Positions 47,101 to 55,500 of a stretch of 64,000 nt of DNA are shown here, piece by piece. The number at the start of each line of letters is the position of its first letter. The stretch's first letter is position 1. Origin of the DNA: JAKQIM01 sp029557965 (GTDB taxonomy: Bacteria; Chloroflexota; Anaerolineae; Anaerolineales; UBA4823); the NCBI GenBank assembly GCA_035341015.1, contig DAOQUL010000008.1, positions 1-64,000 of the forward strand, written 5' to 3'. The notes beneath the pieces are model-generated. The model was not told where the DNA came from, searched no databases, and saw only the letters and a list, made by a program, of their open reading frames with translations. The translations under genes and the position numbers were made by a program.

Positions 47101-47902
47101 GCATCAGCATGGCAATGGCCTGTTTGCCCGAGGAATAGAAGGGCTGGCGCACCGTGGTGAGCGGTACGCCCAGCACCTGGGCTTCTAGCACATCATCGAA
47201 GCCCACCAGGGCCACCTCGGTGGGCACCTGCAGGCCGCATTCTTGCAGGCCATCTAGGGCGCCAAAGGCCATGCGGTCATTGGCGGCGGCTACAGCATCG
47301 AACTTGACCTGGCGTTCTTCCAGCAGGGTGTGTACGGCGGCTCGCCCGCTGTCTAAGTTGAAATCGCCGGCCACCACAAGCTGGGGATCGAAAAGCAGGC
47401 TGTGTGCCTTCAGGGTGTCAAGATACGCCTGGTAGCGCTGTTCGGCTTCGATCTGCCCCTCGGGCCCGCGAATGAAGGCAATGCGCTGGCGGCCGTGTTC
47501 TTGGATCAGGTGTTCCACCGCCAGGCACATGCCGTTGTAGCTGTCTGATAAGATGGCGGGGATATCGCCGGCTGCCATCGAGATGGTCAGCATGGGGCGG
47601 GGTGCAAAGCGCTGGCAGAATTGCAGGACGGTTTCTTCTTCAACCCCGTGGCCAATATCGGCAAAGAAGATCAGGCCGTCGAGCTGCTGCGGGTCGATCA
47701 GGTCATACAGCGAAAGATCGCCACTGTCTTCGGGCTTGAGCGAACCACCGGCGAAGACGAGCAGGTTGACATCCATCTCTTGGGCGGCAGCGGTCAGCCC
47801 GGCCATCAGTTCTTTGCCCCAGGCCCGCCCAATACGCGCAATCAACAGACCGATATTCGGCCGGCTGCTGCGCTTGCGAGAAGAGCGGGGTCGAGTGGGC
47901 AT
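44147..47902 (-). CDS. Hybrid sensor: LacI-type periplasmic-binding-like domain, GAF domains and histidine kinase
   Basis: A 1251-residue protein. Residues ~14-310 are a LacI/Peripla_BP_3-type sugar-sensing domain (NIGLLIARIGRAWGKELMAG, VALVGFDDVLEAQVLGVPLT) without the DNA-binding helix-turn-helix and without a signal peptide, so it senses inside the cell. A linker and coiled coil are followed by about three GAF-like regions (~470-610, 640-810, 820-990). The kinase core has the phospho-acceptor His1013 in AAHELRTPLTV, the N box NVIGNAIKYTPDGG, G1 DNGIGID and G2 GGGPGLGLAIARG. No membrane helix or response regulator gene is adjacent, so the output partner is unknown. Confidence 0.93.
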   Translation of the reverse strand: MPTRPRSSRKRSSRPNIGLLIARIGRAWGKELMAGLTAAAQEMDVNLLVFAGGSLKPEDSGDLSLYDLIDPQQLDGLIFFADIGHGVEEETVLQFCQRFAPRPMLTISMAAGDIPAILSDSYNGMCLAVEHLIQEHGRQRIAFIRGPEGQIEAEQRYQAYLDTLKAHSLLFDPQLVVAGDFNLDSGRAAVHTLLEERQVKFDAVAAANDRMAFGALDGLQECGLQVPTEVALVGFDDVLEAQVLGVPLTTVRQPFYSSGKQAIAMLMQLIRGETTPKQIVMPTELVTRWSCGCLPQALRQVACDDLTLIAETVTLPAGQPPLAALKAQRKSALEELNQVFMDDMLAASAADRRRVTATLADLWDCFLSDMGGKTQDDFPKTIAQALLAVQRLPVANRDTNFWHGFLSEFRRQVLPYLPDRRAMLRAENLLEQARILVGEVAQREQAYQRLEVEQQEALLQSLGHTLATLPSMREMAGAATQHFPALGIQHCHLALFDPTDLSASPSLLRRDPQARLFLAYDAAQPDLNPNDLPSFPARQMAPANCLPQARRYSAVITLQSFAGSPMGFLWTEVGPSEWEVYIRLSNLLSSAIYRALLVKEREQAMQEIGRLLVRSEQHAIELDIAKKTAETAAQRAQQALAETDGLFRAARAILGATEVAEICQKLTNHFTGLVQADRVLVFLVDHTQEKVLLSVHNGHISDDLDTTYQELRSGISGKVFEAGQPVLSRSADDGIEPPETAEKRRRAGTGSVIVVPLKTKDQVIGTVTAINRIDQRQFEQHDVDLLMSLATQAATAIEGAHMYQAEQERRQVAEILVQAGRKLSSSLKLHEVPGYVLEQLALVVPYERSSLLLQEGDVLRIVAQRGFPKDERARDLLVDIREGDVFQQVVAAGRPVIIDDVTRISGWKQQDWLPLNHSWMGVPLFSKDHVIGMLSLTRKDVRAFSQDDDVMASTFALQAAIALENAGLYNEITRFNEQLEEMVIQRTDELNVAYKTLEKLDKNKTVFINVAAHELRTPLTVMKGYLGMFTNDPAVKNSQYLTEAVKGVLKGIDRLHTIVNSMLDVARIDSQVLDMRPEIMSIGVTLKRIQADITPALKERSLTLELENLESVPLIHADPTLILKVLQNVIGNAIKYTPDGGRIVARGLVVQDKELGSCVDIQIQDNGIGIDQEHQELIFDKFYQTGAVEVHSSGDTKFKGGGPGLGLAIARGIVAAHHGRIWVESECQDEERCPGSIFHILLPITADIPLR

Positions 47903-47996
47903 AGGATGTTTATCGAATCAGCCTGACTACTATTGTAAGCACAAATGCGCAAAATGCCAATGTGTCAAAGGGCCCTGTGGCATACACAAATGTAAG

Positions 47997-48911
47997 TTAG
48001 GGCGTCCCGTCCCAACCTGCCAGGCGGGCCGAAAGCCACCAGAAGGCCTGGCCTTTGAGGTAACAGTTGAGCGAATGTGAATGGGCGCAGCTAAAAGCCG
48101 GGTCTGGGCAGTAGCCGGGGTGTGTGCTGCACCAATTGGCGCACCAGGGGCAGCTATCATTGGGGATGCCGCTGTAGGGGGTGCCGTCTGGCAGCCAGCT
48201 TTCGATATCGGCGAAATCATAGAGCACCTTATCGTTGTCGAGCACAAATTGGCGCACCATGTCGTTGTTGCGGTTGAGTGTCTCGTAACTGCTGGCGTCA
48301 GTGTGCCCGGTCATGTAGACGAAGCGCACGCTGGGATATTCGCTCTCGAGCTGGAGCATCATATCCAGGTAGCCCTGAACTTGCTGCACGCTCAGCCACG
48401 ACATCTCACCGCACCAGGACCACATGAAAGCAGTCGCCTCGGGTGAGTTATTCAACAAGCCGCGTGCCCAATCCAGATATTCCGCGGCATTCCAACTGAA
48501 GCCAGAATAGCCCATGCGCAAGAAGGGCGGGTCGCCGGGCTCGGGCAGGCTGTACCATCGCATTCGGAAATTGTATGCGGGCGGGTTGACGTAAGTGCTC
48601 AAATATCCTGCCCCTTCGTAAATCTGTTGGCCGTGCGAGGTAGAGCCGTAAGCCCAAACCACGTTCTGCTTGGCGGCTTCGATCCATTGGGTGGGGATGA
48701 GGCTGATATCGCGGTGGTTATGGTCCACCACAATGGCGGCCTCGGGCTGGGGAGATTGTTCGACGACATAGGGCAGGTAGAACTGCTCTGCCAGGGGGCG
48801 GGCGGTGGCAGGGCGGGGCTCTCCGACGAGCACCTGGCAGATGAGTGCCAATAAGATGGGAAACAGAACCAGGGTGTAAAATTTCTTACGAGATAATGGG
48901 GTATTATTCAT
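47997..48911 (-). CDS. Secreted Cys-rich protein of unknown function
   Basis: A 304-residue exported protein with a signal peptide (residues ~1-37; basic start, then LVLFPILLALICQVLVG). The mature part has VVWAYGSTSHGQQIYEGAGY (about 84-103), which may be a serine-type motif like those of SGNH-fold hydrolases, and WSWCGEMSW in the middle. The C-terminal ~50 residues hold several Cys (CPWCANWCSTHPGYCPD, SCAHSHSLNCYLKG), suggesting disulphides or metal. Hydrolase activity is only a suggestion. It lies upstream of the sensor kinase, same direction, with a 94-base gap. Confidence 0.8.
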   Translation of the reverse strand: MNNTPLSRKKFYTLVLFPILLALICQVLVGEPRPATARPLAEQFYLPYVVEQSPQPEAAIVVDHNHRDISLIPTQWIEAAKQNVVWAYGSTSHGQQIYEGAGYLSTYVNPPAYNFRMRWYSLPEPGDPPFLRMGYSGFSWNAAEYLDWARGLLNNSPEATAFMWSWCGEMSWLSVQQVQGYLDMMLQLESEYPSVRFVYMTGHTDASSYETLNRNNDMVRQFVLDNDKVLYDFADIESWLPDGTPYSGIPNDSCPWCANWCSTHPGYCPDPAFSCAHSHSLNCYLKGQAFWWLSARLAGWDGTP

Positions 48912-48917
48912 AATATT

Positions 48918-49688
48918 TTACCTTTCGTCTTGCTCGGGCTTGCCTTTTTTGATCAGTTCTTGGATCATCCCCAACATATGCTCATAGTGTGAACCCTTCC
49001 AGTATACCTGATTACAGGCCGGGCACAAGTGAAATTCATCAAAATATTGCCTGGTCAGCGGTTCCAGGCGTTCTAATACCTCGGCCTTGGGCACGGGCCG
49101 CAGGGGATGGTTACAGCGCAGGCAGCGCTGAAAGGGGCTGGCCTGGCAGGGCAGGTCGTAGCGCAGCACCACCTCTGCCAACTGGCGCGGCGGGTCTTTG
49201 TGGCGCACGCAGTACCCATACAGCACACTTTTGCGCATCAGCAGGCGGCGGTCACGCGTCAGCAAAATGCGCCCCTCACTGCTGGCAACCTGCGCCAGTT
49301 CTTCATCCTGGTAATCGTTGCGGTACAGGCTGTCGCAGCCCAGCATGCGCAGGTAAATTGCCAGCCGTCCCAGGTGGTTGTCGAGCACAAAACGCGCCCC
49401 GCCTGCCGGCAAAGGCGCCCGCCCGTAAGGGTACACGTCCAGCCTGTCGCCGTCCTTCAGCGCCAACCCCGCTGCCGCCAGGAACAGATCTGCCGCCGGC
49501 TGCCCGTTGAGGCACATCTGACCGACTTCGGTATGAGGAATGCCCAGGGCTTCTACCAGGTGTTTGATCGACTGGTGTGGGGCGCAAACCATCTGCACCT
49601 GCCCACTGCGCTGCGCGGCGGGCAGCAGATCTTCCAATCCATTGTGGAAATGGAAGCGCAAGTTGATCTGCGCGGCAGGCTGGTTCAC
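48918..49688 (-). CDS. Mut7-C RNase-domain protein with a ubiquitin-like N-terminal domain
   Basis: A 256-residue protein in three parts. Residues ~1-95 are a beta-grasp, ubiquitin-like Mut7-C partner domain (LNGQPAADLFLAAAGLALKD). Residues ~99-180 are the PIN-fold Mut7-C RNase domain (FVLDNHLGRLAIYLRMLGCD, RILLTRDRRLL). A zinc ribbon with CLRCNHPL and CPACNQVYWKGSHYEHM follows at ~189-240. The acidic residues in VLDNHLG and LTRDRRL are the likely metal ligands. It probably cuts RNA; the substrate is unknown. Confidence 0.9.
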   Translation of the reverse strand: MNQPAAQINLRFHFHNGLEDLLPAAQRSGQVQMVCAPHQSIKHLVEALGIPHTEVGQMCLNGQPAADLFLAAAGLALKDGDRLDVYPYGRAPLPAGGARFVLDNHLGRLAIYLRMLGCDSLYRNDYQDEELAQVASSEGRILLTRDRRLLMRKSVLYGYCVRHKDPPRQLAEVVLRYDLPCQASPFQRCLRCNHPLRPVPKAEVLERLEPLTRQYFDEFHLCPACNQVYWKGSHYEHMLGMIQELIKKGKPEQDER

Positions 49689-49695
49689 GGGAGGG

Positions 49696-50136
49696 TTACC
49701 AGGCCCGGGTCATCTCCGGCGTGAGCTTCACCAGGCGGTTCTCAGGGTCGCGCGACCAGGACTGCGGCTCTTGGCCGAGCACGCCCTGTGGGCCCATGTA
49801 GCGGGTGTAGATTTCAATCGATTTCTCTCGCACCAGCTCGCGCGGCGTTTCAATCACTTCGGCGCTGCCTTCCATCAACACGGCTTCCAGCTTGCCCGGT
49901 TCTTTGCCCGGCTCTTTGGCCTCGATCAGTACGGCGCAGCGGGGGTTGCGCAGCAGCTCTTTCAGCTTGCGGGTGCTCTCAAATGCGCTGATCCAGATGC
50001 TGGTGCCATCCCACAAGAACCACACCGGCACCACGTGCGGCTGGAGAGTGCGCGGGTCGGCGGTAGCCAACCTTGCCAGCACTGCCTCGCCAAGCAGGGC
50101 ATGGATCAGGGCAGGGTCGGTAGTTTTTGGGGGCAT
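49696..50136 (-). CDS. Pyridoxamine 5'-phosphate oxidase-fold (F420/FMN-binding) protein
   Basis: A 146-residue split-barrel flavoprotein-like protein. It has LARLATADPRTLQPHVVPVW FLW near the N terminus, WISAFESTRKLKELLRNPRC in the middle, and a C-terminal YMGPQGVLGQEPQSWSRDPE. This looks like a PPOX-class F420- or FMN-dependent oxidoreductase rather than true PdxH. ATG at 50136 is chosen because AAGGAGG lies just upstream. Cofactor is inferred from fold only. Confidence 0.87.
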   Translation of the reverse strand: MPPKTTDPALIHALLGEAVLARLATADPRTLQPHVVPVWFLWDGTSIWISAFESTRKLKELLRNPRCAVLIEAKEPGKEPGKLEAVLMEGSAEVIETPRELVREKSIEIYTRYMGPQGVLGQEPQSWSRDPENRLVKLTPEMTRAW

Positions 50137-50260
50137 AAAATCCTCCTTAAGGATGGTTATTGAGTGTAAATGAAGAAGCTCGGCAGGATAAAGCGGGCCA
50201 AACCCCAATTCATCCTGCGCGCGCCAGCACATTTTTCTACAGTATAGCACAGCCTCATGC

Positions 50261-50276
50261 TATAATCATGTGCGCT
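50261..50276 (+). promoter_or_regulatory. -10 region close to the start of a membrane glycosyltransferase gene
   Basis: TATAAT (50261-50266) ends 10 bases before the ATG at 50277, giving a leader of only a few bases. The -35 is weak. Confidence 0.5.
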
Positions 50277-52526
50277 ATGAATGAAGAACCAACTGTCCTC
50301 GACTACGTAAAATCGCTGCTGAGCGGTAAACCGCTGCCCATCCCTGAAGAACCCACACCAGAATTCCTCCCGGAACCTGTGCAACCTGCCGGCGAGGTGC
50401 GCTCTGAAGAGCCTGCCCCCGCGCCGGGTGAGCCGCTGCTTGATGCGGCTGCCTCTTCGCCTGAACCCAGCCAGCCTCGCTCCACCGGCCAGCCTGTTGC
50501 TCCCCAGGCGTTCCCCTGGCATGCCCTGGTGGCCCTGGCCCTGGCGTTGGTGGCCCAACTCTCTCTTGAGCCGCGCCCCAACCGCACCTGGATCTTGGGG
50601 GCTTTCTTGTACTTCATTGCGGGGGCCTGGGTGCTGTGGGCCGGTCACCGCGGAGAATGGGCCCTGGGTGCCGCAGCCACGCCTGAGGCGGCTTTGCCCA
50701 CAGAAGAAAGCGCCCAGCCAGAGCAATCCCAGCCCTGGTACAAGGTGCGCACCGAGGCGGTCTTTGCCGCGCTGGTGCTCATCCCCCTGGCCTTCGTCAT
50801 GTTGGGCGGTAACCGCTTCACCAGCTTGAATTTGATCCTGTGGCTGCTGGCGGTTGCCAGCGTGGTGTGGGCCTTTTGGCTGGGCGGGACACCCGTGCGA
50901 GATTGGGGCGCTGGCGTGCGCGCGGCCCTGCGCCTGCCCTGGAAGTTCTCCTTCACCGGCTGGAGCCTGGCGGTGGTATTGGTGCTGGCCCTGGTGGTCT
51001 TCTTCCGCACTTACCAATTGGTGCAAACCCCGCCCGAGATGGTCAGCGACCAGGCTGAGAAGCTGTTGGATGTGTGGGATGTGCTCCACGGGCAGACCAG
51101 CATCTTCTTCCCGCGCAATACCGGGCGCGAGGCCTTCCAGATGTACCTGACCGCGGCGGTAATCAAGCTCTTTGGCACCGGCTTCTCTTTCCTCAGCCTG
51201 AAGATTGGCACCGTGCTCTGCGGCCTGTTGACCCTGCCCTTCATTTACGGTCTGGGCAAAGAATTAGGCGGGCGGCGGGCGGGCCTGTTTGCCCTGGCAT
51301 TGGCCGGGGTGGCTTATTGGCCCAACGTCATCTCGCGCGTCGGCCTGCGTTTTACCCTGTATGCATTCTTCACCGCACCGGTGCTGTACTACCTGCTGCG
51401 CGGCCTGCGCGCTCGCAGCCGCAACGATCTGATCCTGGCAGGCATCTGGCTGGGGTTGGGCCTGCACGGTTACAGCCCCTTCCGCATCGTGCCGTTTGTG
51501 GTTGTGGCGGCCTTTGTGATTTACCTGCTGCACTGCCGCTCGAAAAACGACCGCCAGCAGGCCGCCTGGTGGCTGGCGATGCTGGCCCTGGTTTCGCTGC
51601 TTGTTTTCTTGCCGCTCTTGCGCTATGCCTTAGAAAACCCCGAGATGTTCTCGTACCGCGCCCTGACGCGCCTGGGTTCGCTCGAACAGCCCCTGCCGGG
51701 GCCGGCCTGGCTGATCTTTTTGAAGAACCTGTGGAATGCCCTGGTGATGTTTGCCTGGGATAACGGCGAGGTGTGGGTGGTCTCGGTGACACACCGCCCC
51801 GCCCTTGAGCTGGTTTCAGCGGTGCTCTTCCACCTGGGCCTGTTGTTGGTGCTCTTGCGCTACCTGCGCCGCCGCGATTGGCGCGATCTCTTCATCCTGC
51901 TTTCGATCCCCATGCTGCTCTTGCCTTCTATCATGGCGCTGGCTTTCCCTGCCGAGAATCCCATCCTCAACCGCACCTCTGGTGCGTTGGTGCCGGTCTT
52001 TGTCATCGTGGGCCTGGCATTGGATGGCCTGCTTAACGGCCTGCAGAAGGCCCTGCCCGCCTGGGGCAGCCGGCTTGGCTGGGGCCTGGCGGTCTTGCTG
52101 ATCGGCTGGTCATCGCTGAACAATTATGACCTGGTTTTTAACCAGTACCAGCGCGCCTACGAGCTTTCTTCGTGGAATACCAGCGAGATGGGCGAGGTGG
52201 TGCGCGATTTTGGTGCCATGACCGGCAGTACTGATACGGCCTGGGTGGTGGCTTATCCCTACTGGGTGGATACGCGCCTGGTGGGCATGAGCGCGGGCCT
52301 GACGACGCGCGATATGGCGATCTGGCCTGAGCACTTCGTCGACACGCTGGCAGACCCGCGTCCCAAGCTCTTCCTGGTCAAAAATGACGATGTCAACTCG
52401 CTGAGCCTCTTGCAAGAGCTATACCCGCAGGGCTCGTGGACGCTCTTTGATTCACGGGTGGATAAAGATTTCTTTATCTTTTTTGTGCCGCCGGCGTCTG
52501 CAATTCCGGTGAACGCGCTGCCCTAA
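50277..52526 (+). CDS. GT39/ArnT-like membrane glycosyltransferase
   Basis: A 749-residue membrane protein. The first ~80 residues are a Pro/Glu-rich cytosolic region. About 13 helices follow, with the first extracytoplasmic loop after TYQLVQTPPEMVSDQAEKLL and an early NTGREAFQMYLTAAVIKLFG region. This layout resembles GT39-type transferases that use polyprenyl-phosphate sugars. The C-terminal ~130 residues are a soluble extracytoplasmic part (SWNTSEMGEVVRDFGAMTGS). ATG at 50277 is chosen near the -10 box. It opens a run of four related membrane proteins. Confidence 0.87.
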   Translation: MNEEPTVLDYVKSLLSGKPLPIPEEPTPEFLPEPVQPAGEVRSEEPAPAPGEPLLDAAASSPEPSQPRSTGQPVAPQAFPWHALVALALALVAQLSLEPRPNRTWILGAFLYFIAGAWVLWAGHRGEWALGAAATPEAALPTEESAQPEQSQPWYKVRTEAVFAALVLIPLAFVMLGGNRFTSLNLILWLLAVASVVWAFWLGGTPVRDWGAGVRAALRLPWKFSFTGWSLAVVLVLALVVFFRTYQLVQTPPEMVSDQAEKLLDVWDVLHGQTSIFFPRNTGREAFQMYLTAAVIKLFGTGFSFLSLKIGTVLCGLLTLPFIYGLGKELGGRRAGLFALALAGVAYWPNVISRVGLRFTLYAFFTAPVLYYLLRGLRARSRNDLILAGIWLGLGLHGYSPFRIVPFVVVAAFVIYLLHCRSKNDRQQAAWWLAMLALVSLLVFLPLLRYALENPEMFSYRALTRLGSLEQPLPGPAWLIFLKNLWNALVMFAWDNGEVWVVSVTHRPALELVSAVLFHLGLLLVLLRYLRRRDWRDLFILLSIPMLLLPSIMALAFPAENPILNRTSGALVPVFVIVGLALDGLLNGLQKALPAWGSRLGWGLAVLLIGWSSLNNYDLVFNQYQRAYELSSWNTSEMGEVVRDFGAMTGSTDTAWVVAYPYWVDTRLVGMSAGLTTRDMAIWPEHFVDTLADPRPKLFLVKNDDVNSLSLLQELYPQGSWTLFDSRVDKDFFIFFVPPASAIPVNALP

Positions 52527-52557
52527 TCTCAACTTGATATAGAATGTTTGCAAGCTT

Positions 52558-55500
52558 ATGACCAATCTGCAACCTGAAACCCAAAAGAAACCCTCGGCTG
52601 TGAGTCGCCTGACCTATGCCCTCTTGCTGCTCTTGATCTTGATTGCCGGGGCCTATGTGCGGTTTGTGGGGATTGACTGGGGCGAATATCAGTACCTGCA
52701 TCCCGACGAACGCTTTTTGATCTGGGTGGGGGCCGATATCCAGCCGGTGGAGAACCTGGCGCAGTATTTTGATGCCGCCAATTCTAGCCTGAACCCCGAG
52801 AACCGCGGCCACCCCTTCTACGTTTACGGCACCTTGCCCATGTTCATCACCCGTTACCTGGCAGAGTGGGCTTACGAGCGGGTGGGCTTCAACGAGATGA
52901 CGGATATGGGGCGAACCCTTTCGGCCCTGGTCGACTGGCTGGTGATCCTCCTGGTCTACGCGGTGGCTCGGCGCGCCTACGATCAGCGCGTGGCGATCCT
53001 GGCGGCGGCCTTCTCGGCCTTTGCCGTCTTGCAGATCCAGCAGTCGCACTTCTTTACCATGGATACTTTCGTCAACCTGTTTACCTTGTTGGCGATCTAC
53101 TATGCCGTTAAGATTGTCTCCCGTAAAGCGCCCGCCCCCGAACCCATTGACCTGCCGCTGGCAGAGGAGCCGGCTTTGCCCGGCGCCACTGACCCTGAAC
53201 CGGCGGGCGAGGCGCTTGAATCTGGCGATGCGCCCTTGCTGGCTGATACGCCGCCTGCCGAGCCGCCTGCCAGGCCCAATTTCTGGCGTTCGCCTGACCT
53301 GTGGCTGAGCATTGCCTTCGGTTTTGCCCTGGGCTGCGCCGTGGCCTCTAAGCTCAATGCTGCCCCGGTGGCGATGATGCTGCCGCTGGCTTTTGGCCTG
53401 CGTTATTTCAAGCTGCCCGTGGCAGAGCGGACGCGCTGGATGGCGCAGATCCTGGTCTTCCTGGCGGCGGGCGCGCTGGTCAGCTTGCTGGCCTTTCGCA
53501 TTTTCCAGCCTTACGCCTTCACCGGCCCCAGCTTCTTTAACGTAAAAATCTACCAGCCCTGGTTGGCCGATATCCTCGAGCAGCGCAACCAGGCCGCCGG
53601 CGACCTGGATTATCCCCCTGCCATGCAGTGGGCGCGCCGCTCCCTGGCTTTTTCTTTCCAGAACATCACCGTCTGGGGTCTGGGCCTGCCGCTCGGCATC
53701 CTGGCATGGGCGGGCTTCTTATGGGTTGGGTGGCGTATTTTAAGGGGCGATTGGCACAAGCATCTGCTGCTGTGGTCTTGGACGGCGGCCTACTTCCTCT
53801 GGCAGTCTTTCCAATTCAACCCCACCATGCGCTACCAGCTTCCCATTTACCCCATGCTGGCGATCTTTGCTGCCTGGGCCCTGGTGGCCCTGTACGACCT
53901 GGGCCAGGCGCGGGTCAAAGATGCCGCCGCCCTTGAAAACGAGGCCCCCGCGGAAGGCCTGGTCAGCGTCTCGCAGCCTGGGCGCGGGGAGCGTTTCTTC
54001 CGCCCAGCTGCCGTGATCCTGGGTGCGTTGGTGCTCGTGGCAACCGCGGCCTACGCCTTTGCCTTCAGCGGCATCTATACCCGGCCGATCACGCGCGTTG
54101 AGGCCTCTTATTGGATCTACCAGAATATCCCCGGCCCGATCAACCTGCACCTGCAAACAGAGGCCGGCCCTTACAACCAGATTATCTCCTTCCCCAGCGG
54201 TTCCTTTGTTGGCCCTGGTCAACCGTATGTGGCGACCTTCTCCGCCAAAGAGAGCGGCACGTTGAACGAAATCTACCTGGGTGGCGTGGTTGACCTGCAA
54301 ACGGGCCAATCTGCTGTCTTAAACCTGGTTGTCAGCCAGCAGCCGGATGGCGAAAAACCGTTAAGCACCCTGGTCATTGAACCGTCCAAGCCCAAAGAAG
54401 AGGACGAGCCGGTGGGGCAAGAATACAGCCTCCTGCTCAGCCCAGCCGTCGAAGTGGTCAAAGACCAGGTTTATTACCTGTACTTCTCGGTGCCCGATAC
54501 GGGCAGCACCGTCGATGTCTGTGGGCCGCTGGTGGTGACCATCCAGAACGGCAGCGAGATCTACCCCCAGCAGCTTCCCCAGCCGCAGCAGTGCCTCATC
54601 CGCTCTGGTATGCCCTACAGCATGTCTTTCGTTGCTTTGCAGAGCGGCCTGCTGACCGAAATCTACCTGGCCAATGTGGCCGACTTGAGCACAGAGGCTG
54701 GCTTGCAGACCCTGGATCTCGTTGTCAGCCCTACCAGCGACGACGGCTTGTTTGCCACCGCCACCTTACGCGAGGATTTCTCGCCGGATGCAGATGGCAA
54801 GGGCCAGGGATATACGCTGGCCCTCGACCGCCCGGTGGATATTGTGGCCGGGCAGAACTACCAATTCTCGCTGGTGTTGCGAGAGGGCAGCGGCGCTATC
54901 CAGGTCTATGGCTCGGGTGTGGCCAATGAAGGGGATTGGGATGACGGCCTGCCGGTGCGCGTGAACGGGTACGATGCCTATGGCGGCATCTATCCCAACG
55001 GCCTGAATTTCAACATGTACACAGACGATAACCTCGAGAAGCGTGAGCGCTTCTTGAATATCTACGACGAGGCCGATTACATTATTATTAGCTCCAACCG
55101 CCAGTGGGGCACCCTCACACGCCTGCCTGAGCGCCACCCCATGACCGAGGTGCATTACCGCCACCTGCTCGGCTGCCCCGATGATCAGACGGTCGAATGG
55201 TGCTACCGGGTGGCCCAGCCGGGCATGTTCCAGGGCGACCTGGGGTTTGAACTGGTCAAGGTCTTCCAATCTGATCCGCAGATTGGCCCCCTGCACATCA
55301 ACACCCAATTCGCTGAAGAAGCCTTTACCGTCTATGACCATCCCAAGGTGCTGATCTTCCGCAAAACTGCCGATTACAGCGCTCAGCGCGCCAGCGACAT
55401 CTTGGGGGCGGCCGATATTGACCACATCATCCGCGTCACACCCAAGAAGGCCAAGTCTTACCCTGCCACGCTGACCCTGCCCGCCGAAAGGCTGGGCGAA

